A DNA stretch of 64,000 bases from Zopfochytrium polystomum (taxonomy: Eukaryota > Chytridiomycota > Chytridiomycetes > Chytridiales > Chytridiaceae). Below the pieces are notes generated by a model. The model saw only the letters and a program-made list of their open reading frames with translations, ran no database searches and was not told the DNA's origin. Of this stretch, positions 40,556 to 52,710 are shown piece by piece (position 1 is the stretch's first letter; every line of letters begins with the position of its first letter). Where the stretch lies: the NCBI GenBank assembly GCA_025765615.1, contig JAIVFJ010000029.1:372001-436000 (forward strand), written 5' to 3'. Both the position numbers and the translations under genes were made by a program.

Positions 40556-42934
40556 ATGCAAAACGCCTCGCACATACCACCCACATACGCTTACGCGGCG
40601 CAACCCCGACGAGTGCCACTGAGCGAAAGTTCTCAACCAACCGGACAAAGAGCTTTTCCCGGTCATCAATACGCTCCCGCTTGCGGAAGGGAAAACGTGC
40701 CGTACTCATTTGAACCGCCTCAGATCGATCTCGTTTTGAGTAGCCTAGTAATAAAGCTGGACAGCCTGCAAAATGAAGCCTGGCAACAGCGCCACCAAGT
40801 GCTGCCACAGCTGGCGCATCTGCGAGACCAAATGGATTCGCAGTCCAGGGAACTCGCGCGGCTGCGCGAGGATAACAAATCCCTCGCCGCTTTGGTTCAA
40901 AGTCTCGCGGAGGTGGTTCGGAATGGATTTTCCGAGATCCGAGAGAGGAGCAACGCCCACGGTTTCCCAGCCGCTATCAACAGTTCAACGGAACGGCGCC
41001 CTTGCTCTTCTACCTCGACATTCAGCAATGATGTGATTTCGGCTCATAGACAAGTCGTTTCAGTCGTGCAATCCGCCACTGAATGCTCTTCGAACGCAGC
41101 GTCGACTGCAGAACAAGCCACGGCGTTGCTGACGAACGTTCCTGAATCCGGACCGCCAGGAGAGCGAGCCTGCCGCGGACTGAATAAGGATGTTCCAGCA
41201 GCCCCATTAATTTCCAATGAGCTTGCCAAAGGGGCCAGCTCGACCATTGCAGCGAACAGTGGAAGCGACCAAGTTGCCGCAAAAGAATCAAACAGCTACC
41301 GGCTATTTAATTGGAACTCACAGGAACCGCGAAAGTACAACTGGCCGACGTTTCAGCTTCAAGAGCTGACCGGCTCGGAAGAAGAACTCGCAAAGATCTT
41401 GGAGACGCCTCCGCACCAGCGGCGATTGCTTGCTCGAAAGAAACCGGAAGTTGAGGAAAATGGCCCTGTCGAGATATTCGTTTCGCCGCAGTCGAAGCAA
41501 GCCGCGGTCAGGGCAGCGGACTCTATGCAAATGATTGTTGAAGTCAACAAGGTCGACGGGTTCCCATTTGCTGACCCTGCAATCATTCCTCCCTCGTCCG
41601 CTCCGTGTGCTACACTGGTCGACACGCCGGCTCCGAGGAAGCCTGCAAATAACATTCAACCGCTAGAGTCCAGGGTCTCAACACATGCCTTATCCACCGC
41701 AGCAGAACCCGCGCCGCAAGGCAGCTCACAGAAAGCTGGACCCTCGTCCCTATCGACTTTGGCGGTTAATCTTTCCGCTACTCGCGACACGCCTGCTGAG
41801 TCGGTTGAATCTGGGGACAATTCGCTGCCCAGCAAAGGAAAGAATCCCGCCGTGCCTTCATTGACTGCAGAAGCAATGCCCGCCGCCTCGCACGCAAGCG
41901 ACAGCGGCGTCCGCGTTGAAGGCACGGAGAGCGCTAAAAGCGAGGCACAAGAAATCGCGGAACTCTTTTCTGGTTTGCGAAGGAAGTCGATCCTGTATCT
42001 CGTTGATCCCAAGGAGCCGCCCCTAGAGTGGAACAATGTCTGGATATTCCTTCGAGGCTGTTTCACTCAAGAACACGTAAAGAAGCACGGCGGGCAATTC
42101 AAGGGGGAGAGCGAGTACCTCCAGAGGAGAACACTGTGCAAAGTTCAAATTGGAAAGTTCCGCTGGAACTCTGCTATCACGCCTTTCGACCCGGACGCGA
42201 TTGCAAAATATGCACCGTCGTTCGCGAAGTCAAAGGTTTCCAACCCAAACGCGGCCGTGGATCTCGCGCCGTCACGTTCAGAACATGAAACGCACACGTC
42301 GAGTTCTGTTCCCTCCGAGCCTCCTGCGAAGAAGACAGATCAAACCAACCCACCAACCCCTTCTAGCGCCGCACCCGTCCACAAATGGGTCCCGATTTAC
42401 TGGATAAGAGCGCTAGACCACGAAGGCAACCTCTTTTTTGAACACGCAATCACCGACAAAACCTTTGTGGACGCTCTTGCGGACGACTGCCTTGAGAAGC
42501 AATTTAACATGGATACTCAAGGCGGCCACGGCGGCCGCACAGATATGCCTCTGCACTTTTGGCGGGAAGACGGCGTGTGCCCAGAGTCCAGGCTGGACGA
42601 GTGCTGCCGCGCACTTAAACTCGATTTTGACAGGTCGCGGTTCAAGGAGAAACCCGAGGACTGGAAGGACATCCAGTTTAGCGAGGACGGCAAGCCGACC
42701 ATCCTCAGCTTGCGCAAGCTGGAGGGCGCCGTATTTCGCTATCACTTTGTCGGCGAGGAACAGCGCGTCACAGATATCTACCAAACAATTAAAAAAGCGC
42801 GGGCGCACTATTTGAGGAGTTATCCTGTCGGGCACCCGGCGCGCCCGGGCGCGCCCGAAACACCAAAGAGGAAAGCGGATGAGGCTTTCTTGGACAGTGG
42901 TCGTGCGAAGATTGCAAGGGTTGAGCAGCCTTGA
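40556..42934 (+). CDS. Orphan 792-residue protein, coiled coil and basic tail
   Basis: A single uninterrupted frame of 792 codons, unusual among the intron-rich neighbours. N terminus Pro/Tyr-rich. A coiled-coil-like stretch about residues 60-130 (LVIKLDSLQNEAWQQRHQV, LRDQMDSQSRELARLREDNK) is followed by a long Ser/Ala/Pro-rich disordered middle. Two compact-looking C-terminal blocks follow: LFSGLRRKSILYLVDPKEPP then WIFLRGCFTQEHVKKHGGQF (about 465-530) and WVPIYWIRALDHEGNLFFEH through EGAVFRYHFVGEEQRVTDIY (about 610-750). The end is basic (PKRKADEAF), a possible nuclear signal. I recognise no family and give no function. It follows the TF cluster in the same orientation. Confidence 0.7.
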   Translation: MQNASHIPPTYAYAAQPRRVPLSESSQPTGQRAFPGHQYAPACGRENVPYSFEPPQIDLVLSSLVIKLDSLQNEAWQQRHQVLPQLAHLRDQMDSQSRELARLREDNKSLAALVQSLAEVVRNGFSEIRERSNAHGFPAAINSSTERRPCSSTSTFSNDVISAHRQVVSVVQSATECSSNAASTAEQATALLTNVPESGPPGERACRGLNKDVPAAPLISNELAKGASSTIAANSGSDQVAAKESNSYRLFNWNSQEPRKYNWPTFQLQELTGSEEELAKILETPPHQRRLLARKKPEVEENGPVEIFVSPQSKQAAVRAADSMQMIVEVNKVDGFPFADPAIIPPSSAPCATLVDTPAPRKPANNIQPLESRVSTHALSTAAEPAPQGSSQKAGPSSLSTLAVNLSATRDTPAESVESGDNSLPSKGKNPAVPSLTAEAMPAASHASDSGVRVEGTESAKSEAQEIAELFSGLRRKSILYLVDPKEPPLEWNNVWIFLRGCFTQEHVKKHGGQFKGESEYLQRRTLCKVQIGKFRWNSAITPFDPDAIAKYAPSFAKSKVSNPNAAVDLAPSRSEHETHTSSSVPSEPPAKKTDQTNPPTPSSAAPVHKWVPIYWIRALDHEGNLFFEHAITDKTFVDALADDCLEKQFNMDTQGGHGGRTDMPLHFWREDGVCPESRLDECCRALKLDFDRSRFKEKPEDWKDIQFSEDGKPTILSLRKLEGAVFRYHFVGEEQRVTDIYQTIKKARAHYLRSYPVGHPARPGAPETPKRKADEAFLDSGRAKIARVEQP

Positions 42935-43532
42935 TGTCTACGCGACATATGCCCTTTCGTCTTTGTGCGCACTTGGCGAATTCTGCTTGGTGCCTTAGTT
43001 GATTTCTTGCTTGTGTGTTTGATTCGTGTTATTAGGCTTGCAGTATGTTTTTATATTTTGTTTTCGTGTTTTTATGATCGTCATTGTGAAGTGAAGGCTT
43101 GTAGAAGGTTTTTACATTTGTTTACGCGTTATTATGATCCCTGTTGTGAAGTGAAGGTGGGGTTTCCCTCCGGTGCTGTCAAATATTGAGCTTACTTTAA
43201 TACAACAACAATCTCAGCCATGTCTTCTTCGAACTCGCTTACGCAAGGACTTGCCGTGATTGCCGGAGGTCTTTTTGTGGAAAGAGCCAAATAACTGCGC
43301 GGCAACAACGATTCCTTTTATTACTCTAGGTTCGTGTAGGAATCTGAGACCACAGGCAAACAGTCGGTACCAGAGACGGCGACTGCAAGACAATCAGTCG
43401 TGGTAGGAGAGAGTTCAGACAATAGGAAGTTGTGATAAGAGAAGGGGGATCCCCCCTCATCCACCAAGCATAGTTTTTCAAACATTCTGAAGAAAAGAAA
43501 AGGATTGCACCCGAGCGAGAACCGCCCAAGCT
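42935..43532. other. Intergenic stretch with a diverged tandem duplication
   Basis: Between the orphan gene and the convergent multicopper oxidase. A unit of about 64 bp (GTTTTTAT...TTATGATC...GTTGTGAAGTGAAGG) occurs twice at about 43045-43160 with substitutions. No gene recognised; 3' UTRs are expected. Confidence 0.5.
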
Positions 43533-45594
43533 CTAGTATCTGGCCTCTCGCGGCCAGTGCGGTAAGTCGTCGAGGCCCTCAGCAAACACCACCATCATGC
43601 CCATGACCATGTGCGAGGGAATGTGGCAGTGGAACGGCCACACGCCCGGGTTGTCCGCCACGAAGCGGATCCGCTTCCATCCGCACGGCGCGGCCGCCGC
43701 GAGCGCGGTCTGGAAGTACGCGCCTCCGTACGGGTATACGGCCACCACGTCTCGGTAGACAGGGTTCTCCGGGAGCGTCGCGGACGTCGAGTTGGCGTCG
43801 TAGTAGCCCGGGCCGCCACCGAGGTCCCAGAAGGAGTGGCCTGAGGTGGGTTGATTGAGCGGTTATAGTGAGCAGAGAATGGATGTATACAGGCAGCAGC
43901 AAGCCAAGCCTCCTCTCACTCACCATGCAAGTGCCACGGATGAATCTCACACACGCCGCTCGGCCCGGCCAGGTTCTGCACAATCACGTCGACCACGCCG
44001 TTGGACGGCAGCGTGATGACCGCGGTCTCGCGCGGCAGCGCCGCCAGCGTCTTGGAGTACGCCGACTCGAGCAGCGAGACGTCCCTCGGCAGCGCGTAGC
44101 TCACGTTGTTCATCGCCCACCGGAGGAACCCGTCCGCCGTGCGCAGCTGCCGCGCCTCGAGCACCAGCGTCAGGTTGGCCGGCCCGCGCGGCATCACCCG
44201 CTTGCGGAGCGTCGGGTGGGCCGTCAGGTTCTGGCCCCACTCGAGCGCCTCGGGCGGCCCGCGCACCAGCGTCGCGGGCGCCGGCGCGGGGACGGTGGCG
44301 GGCGTCGCGGCGCCGCTGTACCGCAGGATCGACAGCCCGTTGCTGGGACCCGATGCGCGCCACCGCACCGACGCCGTCATCCAGTAGTCGCCGACGGGCT
44401 GGTCCGTCTTGACCAGGACCGAGAAGCGCATCCCCGGCGCGACCTCGAGGTGCGAGACGACGGTCGGCGCGACGTACGTTCCGTCGACTTCGATGAGCGT
44501 CAGCGTGTGGTTTGGCAGGACGAACGAGAGGTATCCGAGAGTCGTTGCGCCAATGACGCGCAGCCTGTAGGTTTTCCCCGCGTCGACGGGGATCACGGCG
44601 TAGTCCGTGTTGTAGAGCGCGGTCGCGTTGGTCGCCGACGTCGGCGTACAGTTTGCGAAGCGGCCCTGTCCGTTCACCAGCAATGACTGCGCGTCACCGA
44701 TCCAGCGGAACGTCTTTGAGGACAGCAGTCCTATTGTTTCTTCTTGTGCGGTGGAGTGCCACCAGTCCTGGAGGAGCACGGTGCGCTCGTCGTCGTACTT
44801 TAAGGATTCCTTGCTCCGCGGTCCCGTTCCGTCGATGATGAGAGGTCCGTCGGCAATGAGGAGCCCAGTGTGCGCGTGGTACATGAAAGTTCCGGCATCC
44901 CCAACTGATGTTTTCGTCTTGATTGTGAACGAGTTTCCGGGGAGAATAGGATCCTGAGATACGCGGCCCACCCCGTCATAGAACGGGGTGCCGTGCTGGT
45001 CGAGGCCGTGAAGATGGATGCTGAGAGAATCCGTGTACTGGAGTGCAAAATGGGTGAATTTTGGTCGCTTGTCTGGTAAAGTTGACGGGAAAGGGTTACC
45101 AAAAAGTTCCGGTAGGTAATCTGGAGGATCTCGCCCTCGTTTATACGAATCTCTGGTCCCTGTTTCCAACGTTGTGCTGGTCAGCTTGACGGGTGTTTTG
45201 CACCGAACGGTGGCGTCAGGCTTACAGGAAACTGCCCGTTGATCAGAATGGTGGGTTTCTCGAAGCAGTCTGGGCCCGCGTACACCTCGGTGAAGTTCAA
45301 TTCTTTTTTAGATGCAGGATGTACGTTTGAATGGAGGGGAGGTCAATTGAAAAGTCAGATTGGCTTGAGCGAGAGGGCGAGCTTGAAAGCGAGGGTGCGC
45401 TCACCAAAGACACGGACAACAGAAGTGCGACGGTCAAGCTCCACATATCTTGCGCCGTCCACACCACCACCATCCTGTAGCGCCGAACCGAACGCTTGCT
45501 GGGGACGGGCGGATGCTGGCGCGGCAAGCGCGGCAAGAGCGAGGAGCAGCGCATGCAGGACCCCCGACAGCACCTTTGCGCGATGGGACAACAT
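43533..45594 (-). CDS. Secreted multicopper oxidase (laccase-like)
   Basis: Copper oxidase that couples one-electron oxidation of substrates to four-electron reduction of O2. Exons 45405-45594, 45226-45302, 45100-45159, 43924-45037 and 43533-43840 give 582 residues. A signal peptide is clear (VLHALLLALAALAAPASARP). Copper ligand motifs: L1 HLHGLDQ (fungal laccases usually have HWHG), L2 YHAHTG, L3 HPWHLHG, L4 HCHIPSHMVMGM, where the position after the last Gly is Met, as in low-potential enzymes. Cupredoxin domain 1 opens with LNFTEVYAGPDCFEKPTILINGQFPGPEI. Substrate (phenols, Fe2+ or others) cannot be told; laccase and ferroxidase-like roles are both possible. Confidence 0.88.
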
Positions 45595-46554
45595 TTTTTT
45601 CTTTTTTAGGCTGACCTGAAGCGGGCGGCGGCGGCAGGCGAGGAGAGAAGAAGAATGCTGGCGGACGGGGGCTGATCGGAGAAGAAGGGGGAGGCGGGAA
45701 GACGGAATGATTCTACTCTATAACTGCAATCAATATACTGAGCGGCAGTCGATTGCTTGCTTGTTTGTGTGTTTGCTTGTTTCAACAACGCGTTTGCGTT
45801 CATTATGCGCAGTGTTGTTGTTGTTGTTTGTTTGCTCCGTCGCCCGACTGCAATCACCCAAACACGGAAACGGAAGAAAATAAAATAAACAAGCTGTTTG
45901 GTCGCTTTTCCCAATAAGGGGTCGACACAATACTATAATTCATCCGCCGGAAAACGGAAAGAAAAAAAAAATATATAATATAATATATTAATGGCACAGG
46001 ATGAACTCTCTCGAGAACGAGCACGAAGACGAAACAGACAGACAGGCGGGAGCTTCGATGACAGCGATAGCGATCAGGCGGACGAAGGCCGACCGAGCTC
46101 GGAGGTGCCCCCCCCCCCCCATCGCATCTCGAATTCGCACGGAGATGAACGAAGCTCGACCCACACCCCCACCCGCGTCGAGCACGGACGGAACGGAAAC
46201 AGAGCGGGCGCGGGTTTGCCGTCGTCTCGTCTTTGCCCGCTTTGGTTTTCTCTGCGCGTCGCGTGACTCCCTATTCCCCTATTGAAGGTACGGATGGACA
46301 CGCTTGATTCAACTTTACCTTGCGAACGCTTAAGCGGGCGGCCACTTCTTGCGTGATAAACGTGTCGTTCGCGCGTGTTGATGATGGTGGGCTGCGCATT
46401 ACACGGTATTTATGTATGAGAATTTGGAGCAGTCGATGGGATTGCGCGGCTGCAGTGGCTGCGGCGATCGGCGCCGTTAATAGAGGCGGACGGTGGCTGG
46501 GCGTGGAGTGGAACGGGATCTATTTAATTCCACGTGTGAGCTGCTTCATAGCGT
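45595..46554. other. Intergenic region upstream of the multicopper oxidase
   Basis: Holds the oxidase 5' region, a GTT-rich run (about 45813-45832), an AT-rich run (about 45964-45990) and a poly-C stretch (about 46109-46118). Plus-strand frames of about 90-118 codons here show no family resemblance. I see no gene. Confidence 0.4.
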
Positions 46555-47633
46555 TCACTGCTTTTCCTTCTGAAGACCTTTCACCAGATCATCTAAATTC
46601 TTGGTCGCCTCTTCATCCACAGCCAACCCTCCGCCGTCAACCCCACCGCCGCCAACGCCTCCAGCTTTTGCGATAGCCAGAGCGTCGGCAGCAGCCCCGC
46701 CAACTGTCTCGATCATCCACTCGAAAGCTTCGGTCCTGTCGTCGACCTCGGGGTCCACGTAAAGCCGGACAGGTTTCCCCGTGTTCCCGCCTCCCGCAGC
46801 CGGAGCAATCCAGTTTGCGAACCGCGACGCGGCGGGCGCGGGGCGCAGTGCGGCGACAGGGGCCTCTACGGACCGCGTGAAGCCGAGGAAAGAGCTTGTT
46901 TCGATGCGCGCGATTGGGCCGTCGGTTTCCGCCCCGGACGCCGGTGGATGCAGCTCGATCGTACCAACGTAAGGTGTCGTGCAGAATTGTATCAGGGCAG
47001 TGGAGAAGCTTGACAGAACGAGGGCTGCGGGGAGCAGGTTTTGTTTCCATGTTCTTGCTTGGTTAGACTATTGTTTTCCACAGGGAGGGGCAGCGGGGAT
47101 GCGCCCAAGAGAAAGTAGAGATGGGGTGGTGAAGAGGCGCAGGAAAAGTACTCATCACACGCACATCCTCCAAGGACTGCAATCGCGGCTACCGAGCCGT
47201 CCGACACAAATAGAGGTGAGGCACCGAAGGCCATCACGAGTGTGCCAACACTGACTCGCTTTTGTCGCGGAAACACGTTGCATTCAAAAACAACATCAGC
47301 GAGAGCAAGTCAGTGGAAGTGGAGAGGGTGGTAAGCGGCAATAATTTATTGTAAAACTGGAGTTAGAAATGGACGTACCTTGAGCAGTCGGATTCTCTCG
47401 AATAGAGGGCCAGTGTAGACGACGAATGGACTTTCTAAGCGTGCCAATCGATTCCAGGGTGCAGCGGTTGCAGATGAAGGATGAGTCGCGGAAACAAGCG
47501 TTGCAGCAAATGCTGGAGAAGTTAAAGAGGAGGCGCCTGATAAGGAGGGAAACGTTACGGAGGGCGACCAAGTCGTTGCCTTCCTCCTCAGACATCCCCC
47601 CAGCGGTAGCAGCAGCGTTGTCCTGGCGGCCAT
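46555..47633 (-). CDS. TMEM70/TMEM186-like mitochondrial inner-membrane protein
   Basis: Three exons: 47379-47633, 47165-47258, 46555-47024, 272 residues. The N terminus (MAARTTLLLPLGGCLRRKAT) is an amphipathic mitochondrial presequence. SPFVVYTGPLFERIRLLK matches the entry motif of the TMEM70 family (Y-T-G). Two hydrophobic segments follow, RVSVGTLVMAFGASPLFV and SLVLSSFSTALIQFCTTPYV, separated by a short loop as in the family hairpin. The remaining matrix part is variable, with an Ala/Gly-rich tail. TMEM70 helps assemble ATP synthase and complex I; which family member this is cannot be decided from sequence alone. Confidence 0.6.
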
Positions 47634-48623
47634 GGTAGTCGAGTTGTGCTGTGTGAAATCCTCAACGTAAGGTCTTCGCAAGCAGCTCGGCAATTTTGGG
47701 CAGATGAATCAAAACGAACGGCAATGATATATATATCTGAGTGATATGCTGCATGACTGTGAGGAATCGAAAAAAAAATAATACAAAAAGGATAATGCTT
47801 CACCTCAAAAAGAGTTCCTGTTGAGAGTGGACGTGAGCCTGAATAAGCCGAAGGACGACTATGAGTGCCAGGAGGAAGTAATCCAAAAACAAATAAGGAG
47901 AAAGAATTATACAGTTAGAATCTTTGCAAGGAGCGAGGGCGAGGGAAACGGAGAGCTGGAGAGAGAATAATGTCGATGGCGGGAGGTTAGCCGCATGACA
48001 AGTTAATGATGGCTGCCGTCACGTGATTGTGATTGACGTTCCTGTTCGATCAGTGAGAGTGGATTTTTAAATTATGTTTGAAAGTCGCGATCGCGATGGG
48101 CGGCGGCGGCCCCGCTGCTGCAGCAACGACGATCGTGGATTTGGCAACGCCGCCGATGGAGGGATGGGGGCAGACACGGGGAGGGGCCAGACGGGGAGGA
48201 TCGCGACAGTAGCCACACCTCCTTCAGAATAACTAGGAATTTTCTGCACCATGTCACGCTTGCCCAAGCAGGAACATTGGGAATCAGCAGTAACCCTCCT
48301 TGCATGAACCCAAAGTTTTCCAGGGACACACCGCTTGCAAGGGGACCGCACTTCACGTAACACTTCTGCACAAACAGATCTAGTTTGCACGTGGGAAGTG
48401 AGTTGCGAACAATTTGCCAAGCATTTACTAGTGCGATAAAAGCTGGGCAATTATCAATCGATTCTGATTCAAGGATTTTTTTACTACAACTCCTAAATTC
48501 GTAAACGATCTTTTTCATTAGCTAACTGCGACGAGGTTGCGCCACGTTAATTTTGTCCTTCACGTTATGATTAAAAACATTTAGCAAGGGGTGCAAAAGA
48601 TAAGTTAATACACAAAAGATCGA
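47634..48623. other. Intergenic region, no gene recognised
   Basis: Overlapping minus-strand frames (about 48067-48518, up to 148 codons) contain Cys-rich but family-less sequence. AT-rich 47700-48000. It contains the promoter of the TMEM70-like gene and the 3' end of SelO. Confidence 0.35.
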
Positions 48624-51600
48624 TCAAAGATCCTTCTCAGTGGTCTGTTTCGTACTGACCTTTGGGGGTGGCCCGCTCCATCTCAATGCTGCATCTGCAT
48701 CCTCGATGTTATTCCATTCATGGCTTCGCGTGATCTTGCCCCAGACATCCTCAACCAATATTTGCATACAACGGTCCATTTCCGGGAATGGCGTGAAGTC
48801 TCTCTTAGGTGAGCTTTCTTCGCTTGGTTGTACTTTCTCTTCATCCTTATCCTTCCTCGGCCTTCAGTCTTTAAGTGGGGGAACTATGTGCCTTAACACG
48901 TACCTGGGCTGTTATTGGCGTTGAATTTGGGTCAGTCGCATCTTTGTGGTATGAGCGTCCTTGCTGATGAAGCTTGGTTGCCTCCAGTATTGATTCCAGA
49001 TCGCGGCGAATTTTCTCCATATCTTGATCCACCGGCGCCAACTCTGCTTTGCTCGATAAACTTTTCACAACTTCGTCCAATATCCATCCCTCGTAATGTG
49101 AAAGTTGGGTTCACTTTTCTCATTCTCTCAGTCCGTCGGTTGTCCTCTGCGGCAATCTGCGAAGCAGACTTTGACGCGGCTTGCTCAATTAATAGCCGTG
49201 AACGGTACTGTCTCGCCCATCTCTGCCATCGGTATCTGATTTCCTGTTCAGCTCGGCAGCCAGGGGCCAAAAAGATCATCATCGACATAGTCATCGTCTT
49301 CATCTTGAACTTCTTCTTGCTGCTGTTCCGGAACAGAACTTGGGGATTGGGGAGCGTCTTTTGCTGTTGTATCAGCCTCGACTGTGGCTGATGGCACTGT
49401 GAGTGTTGAAACTCGTCGATATTCAGGTTTAATTGCCAAGTAGCCATCGTCTGGACGAATGCTTCGACGGTTGCTTTGCAAGCTAGATTTGCTGTTGTCA
49501 CCCGCAACCATTCCAATAGCGATTCCTACTGCGGCTGCCCGTAAATCTTGAGAAGGAATTCTGTGGCCCCGCGCATCATCTGCCCCTTGAGTATAAACCT
49601 CCAACTCCACTTCTGCTCGTAATCGAAGGGCGGCAGCTGACTTTAGGAGCATGTCGAGGCATCCAGACGACTCGACTGGCTCTGATCCGTCAGCTAGGTG
49701 ATCAATGAAAACTGACGGTCTTCTGGCGGGGGGCCGCGAGAACAGCCCACGGCTGGAAACCGAAATGGAGGCTCTAGCCCGCTTCTGCTCTAACTTGATG
49801 TATGACTCTGGGAGGTTGACGCCTGTTGGAGGATCCACGGGCGGTCCAAGCTCTTCGTCGAATGCCATGTCGCTGCTTTTGAAGCAGCACAGTCTAAGGA
49901 AGAAGCCGTTGTAGTCAACGCCAGCATCAGCCATTATCCAGAGCAGCGGTAAAATCAAGTTTTCGAGATCTCCGTCCTTGGAGAGCCTGAGCCCGATTTT
50001 CTTGTTGCTGCGTGTTAGCGTTGAAAGCAACGATTTCCGCACCTTTCGCATTAGATCAGTGTATTTTTCAACAAAAATTGGCTCGAACGACTCCAAGAGT
50101 TGCCTGATGACATCTTTACCGTCCAGAGGTGTTCCATCTCCATCAGCCATCGGTAGATCATTTGATTCATCCAATACGACCAGGTCAACGAGCGTGCGAC
50201 CCAGCTTGCTTAAATTCCACAGAACCATTTTTGGTTGATTTTCAAATCGATATCTGCCAGTCTCATCTACTCGATAAGCAATGATATCGATAACGCCAAT
50301 AGACTAACCAGATTCATTGCTGCAGGCCCACGGATCGTAAACATCGAGAAACATGAAGGGTCCAAAGTCCAGCGTTATTCCTAGGATGGACATGTTGTCC
50401 TGGGCAATGCAAAAGCAGTGAGTTGAAATAGGACAATGCACTTTACGTTACAGTGTTGAGGACACCGTGAACAAATCCAACTGCTTGCCAATGCGCAACT
50501 AAAATTGCTGTCCTTCGAACAACTTCGCGAAAGAGGCGTGCATATTTGTTCAATTGGATATCAACATTTCTAGTCGGTGCAAATGGCTCAATTATCACTC
50601 CCTGAATTTCCCCATTCAGGCTGTGTTCTTCGGTGACGTGCAGGTTTGGTCGAGTAACAACCGATATAGTATCTCTTCTTTGACGAACTTCAGTATCATT
50701 GGCATCCAGAGATGGTTTCAGGATGCCCTTCCAGTTTGGTTTGAGATCGTCAGCAGCTGTGCCTTTTTCATTTGGGGCCTCGGTTACGTTGGAACTGTCG
50801 GGGAGCTCAAGCGTCGGAAGCATATAGGCAGAGCCGACTCGCATTCTTGAGTCATGCCTCAGGAGCTGAGGAATCGGATCCCCATACAAGTTATCGATCT
50901 CTTTGGAAGAATTTTCTAGTGAAGGAAAGTGCCGTTTCACCACATAGTCTGCCAATTGCCGGACAAGATGGCGTTCTCCACGGTACCAAAACAACTCAAA
51001 CGTTCCGAACCGTATGAAGCTTGGGGCCACCCGAGCAAGGCAGGCTCCTGATTCTACGCCATTTTCGCGGTAAACCGCTCGGCTGCCGCCAACAACCGCT
51101 AGCGACCGCGTAGTGGGAATGCCGATCGCAGCGAGGTATTCGCAAGCCAAAAACTCGCGAATTGTGGAGCTGAGAATTGCGTGGCCGTCTCCGAATCGAG
51201 AGTACGGCGTTTTGCCGCATCCCTTCAGCTGCAATTCTTGGAGGCAGACAGCCTTGTCTGCGGCTCCTTCTATTGGAATTTGACCGAGTGAAATGCAGCG
51301 TCCATCGCCCAACTGCCCACTATAATAGCCAAACTGGTGTCCTCCGTAGTTGTGGGCCCAAGGTCTGGCGCGGCTGGGTAAATGTGTTGCAAACAGGATT
51401 TGCGGTAATTGCTCATCGTCAACCTCCACCTGGAGAACTTCGCTTGCGACTTTTGAAGACAGAGCTACCAGTGTTGCATTTGGCATTGGCTCTGGGAGGA
51501 CGAAGGAGTAAAAAGCGCTTCGAACCTGGCGGCTAACTCGCATCTCCTTGTCTGCGCTCGGATCGATGGGCACCATTTCGATGGACTGCAGGATGGACGA

Positions 51601-51720
51601 GCCACTATCTGAAGAGAAAACCTCACCGCGCTCTCCACGGTGTGCGCCTTGCAGATCGCCGGGTAGCTCCTCCGTGAAGATGTCATGTTGTCCAAGGAGT
51701 GTCGCAAGCCGTCTGGGCAT
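48624..51720 (-). CDS. SelO / FMP40-like protein adenylyltransferase pseudokinase, one apparent frameshift
   Basis: SelO-family pseudokinase, a mitochondrial AMPylase involved in redox homeostasis. Exons 50452-51720, 50309-50399, 49287-50266, 48904-49243 and 48851 down to a TGA at 48624. Motifs: [126 protein letters not shown]. The region before QVRSAFYSF is short, with no obvious presequence. Introns of 42 and 43 bp remove stops. The exon sum exceeds a multiple of three by one base: NPTFTLRG and [10 protein letters not shown] lie in different frames across a GGG run (49088-49090). The C-terminal end after GPPPK is uncertain; the usual Cys/Sec-containing tail was not found. Confidence 0.85.
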
Positions 51721-52257
51721 TGGTGTGATGTAAATACAGTCCCGCCTTAATCACCGCAGACTGGCAAGGACTATCCACAGAAGAAAATCGGCTTATCGTT
51801 TCTCTGATTGATGACAGAGAGAGCAAGATGAATAGAGGAGGAAGCTGACCGAAATGCTTTGTAGTTTCGAAACAAGATTGAAAAACAAAAGGTTAATCCT
51901 TAAAGTAAAACTCGAATTAGGGGATGGGGATCCTGGAGAGTAGTCAGTCTGCTGAAGGCGACAAGCGCAGGCGCAAGTGTTGTAAGAATTCGGGGCGGCG
52001 CACGATGAGGCGATGGCGATGGCGATGGGGATGGCGGCGGCGGCAGAAACCGCCGCAACCATTGGTGGTGGTAGGCTTTGGATTTTGTTGCTGTCTTCGC
52101 GGAGCAACGGTCGCCGGCATTGGCTGCGGTGACGGAAATGACGGTAATGCCTTTGACCTCTTTTTCGCACCGGCCGCGATCCATGGGGATAACTCCATCG
52201 CCGATTGCGATGAATTTGCGAGTCGGCGCGGTGTAGACGGCAGGTAAGTCGGTTGGA
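51721..52257. other. Upstream region of SelO, GC-rich frames only
   Basis: A minus-strand frame (51944-52450, Ser/Pro/Arg-rich) begins MSQLFARPNSTGTTLLKTG. It could be an upstream exon of a spliced gene, but no family was recognised. Confidence 0.3.
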
Positions 52258-52710
52258 ATGGCGTTGGTTTGGCGGAGGGTGTTTGTGGCCTTGGGCCGCG
52301 GGAGCGATCCAGGCTGGATGGTGATAGCCGGCTTGCGATCTCGGATGCCTCTAGATCGCGAGGCGATTGTATGGGGGACGCGGGATTACACACACCTGTT
52401 TTCAAAAGAGTGGTTCCTGTCGAATTGGGGCGAGCGAACAACTGGGACAACTCTCCGCTTTACTCTAAACCCTCCTCCATCAGCGTTCACAACTCAAAGT
52501 CCTGAGGAACGTGCCCTTTCACGCAACCTTATCAATACCAAATTCTCTGCGACTTCAAACAATATCGATGAGCTTTTTGCACTCTTGAACACTTTGCGAC
52601 TCGTTCTCGGGATCAAATTAGAAAGATGTTGTGCCCCATTGCGAGATCGCGTTGTTGGGTGCAGTGCCACACACGATGATGGTTCGGTTCCGTGCAGGCC
52701 CCTTTTTTGA
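52258..52710 (+). CDS. Unassigned 150-codon open frame
   Basis: Protein-like composition in the C-terminal two thirds (RNLINTKFSATSNNIDELFA, LLNTLRLVLGIKLE). No family recognised. One of several overlapping frames on both strands, so low confidence. Confidence 0.25.
   Translation: MALVWRRVFVALGRGSDPGWMVIAGLRSRMPLDREAIVWGTRDYTHLFSKEWFLSNWGERTTGTTLRFTLNPPPSAFTTQSPEERALSRNLINTKFSATSNNIDELFALLNTLRLVLGIKLERCCAPLRDRVVGCSATHDDGSVPCRPLF

Noticed and set aside
49244..49286. SelO frame ending at [11 protein letters not shown] taken as the true C terminus
   Set aside because: Family sequence resumes ([15 protein letters not shown]) after a 43-bp GT-AG intron, so this stop is intronic.
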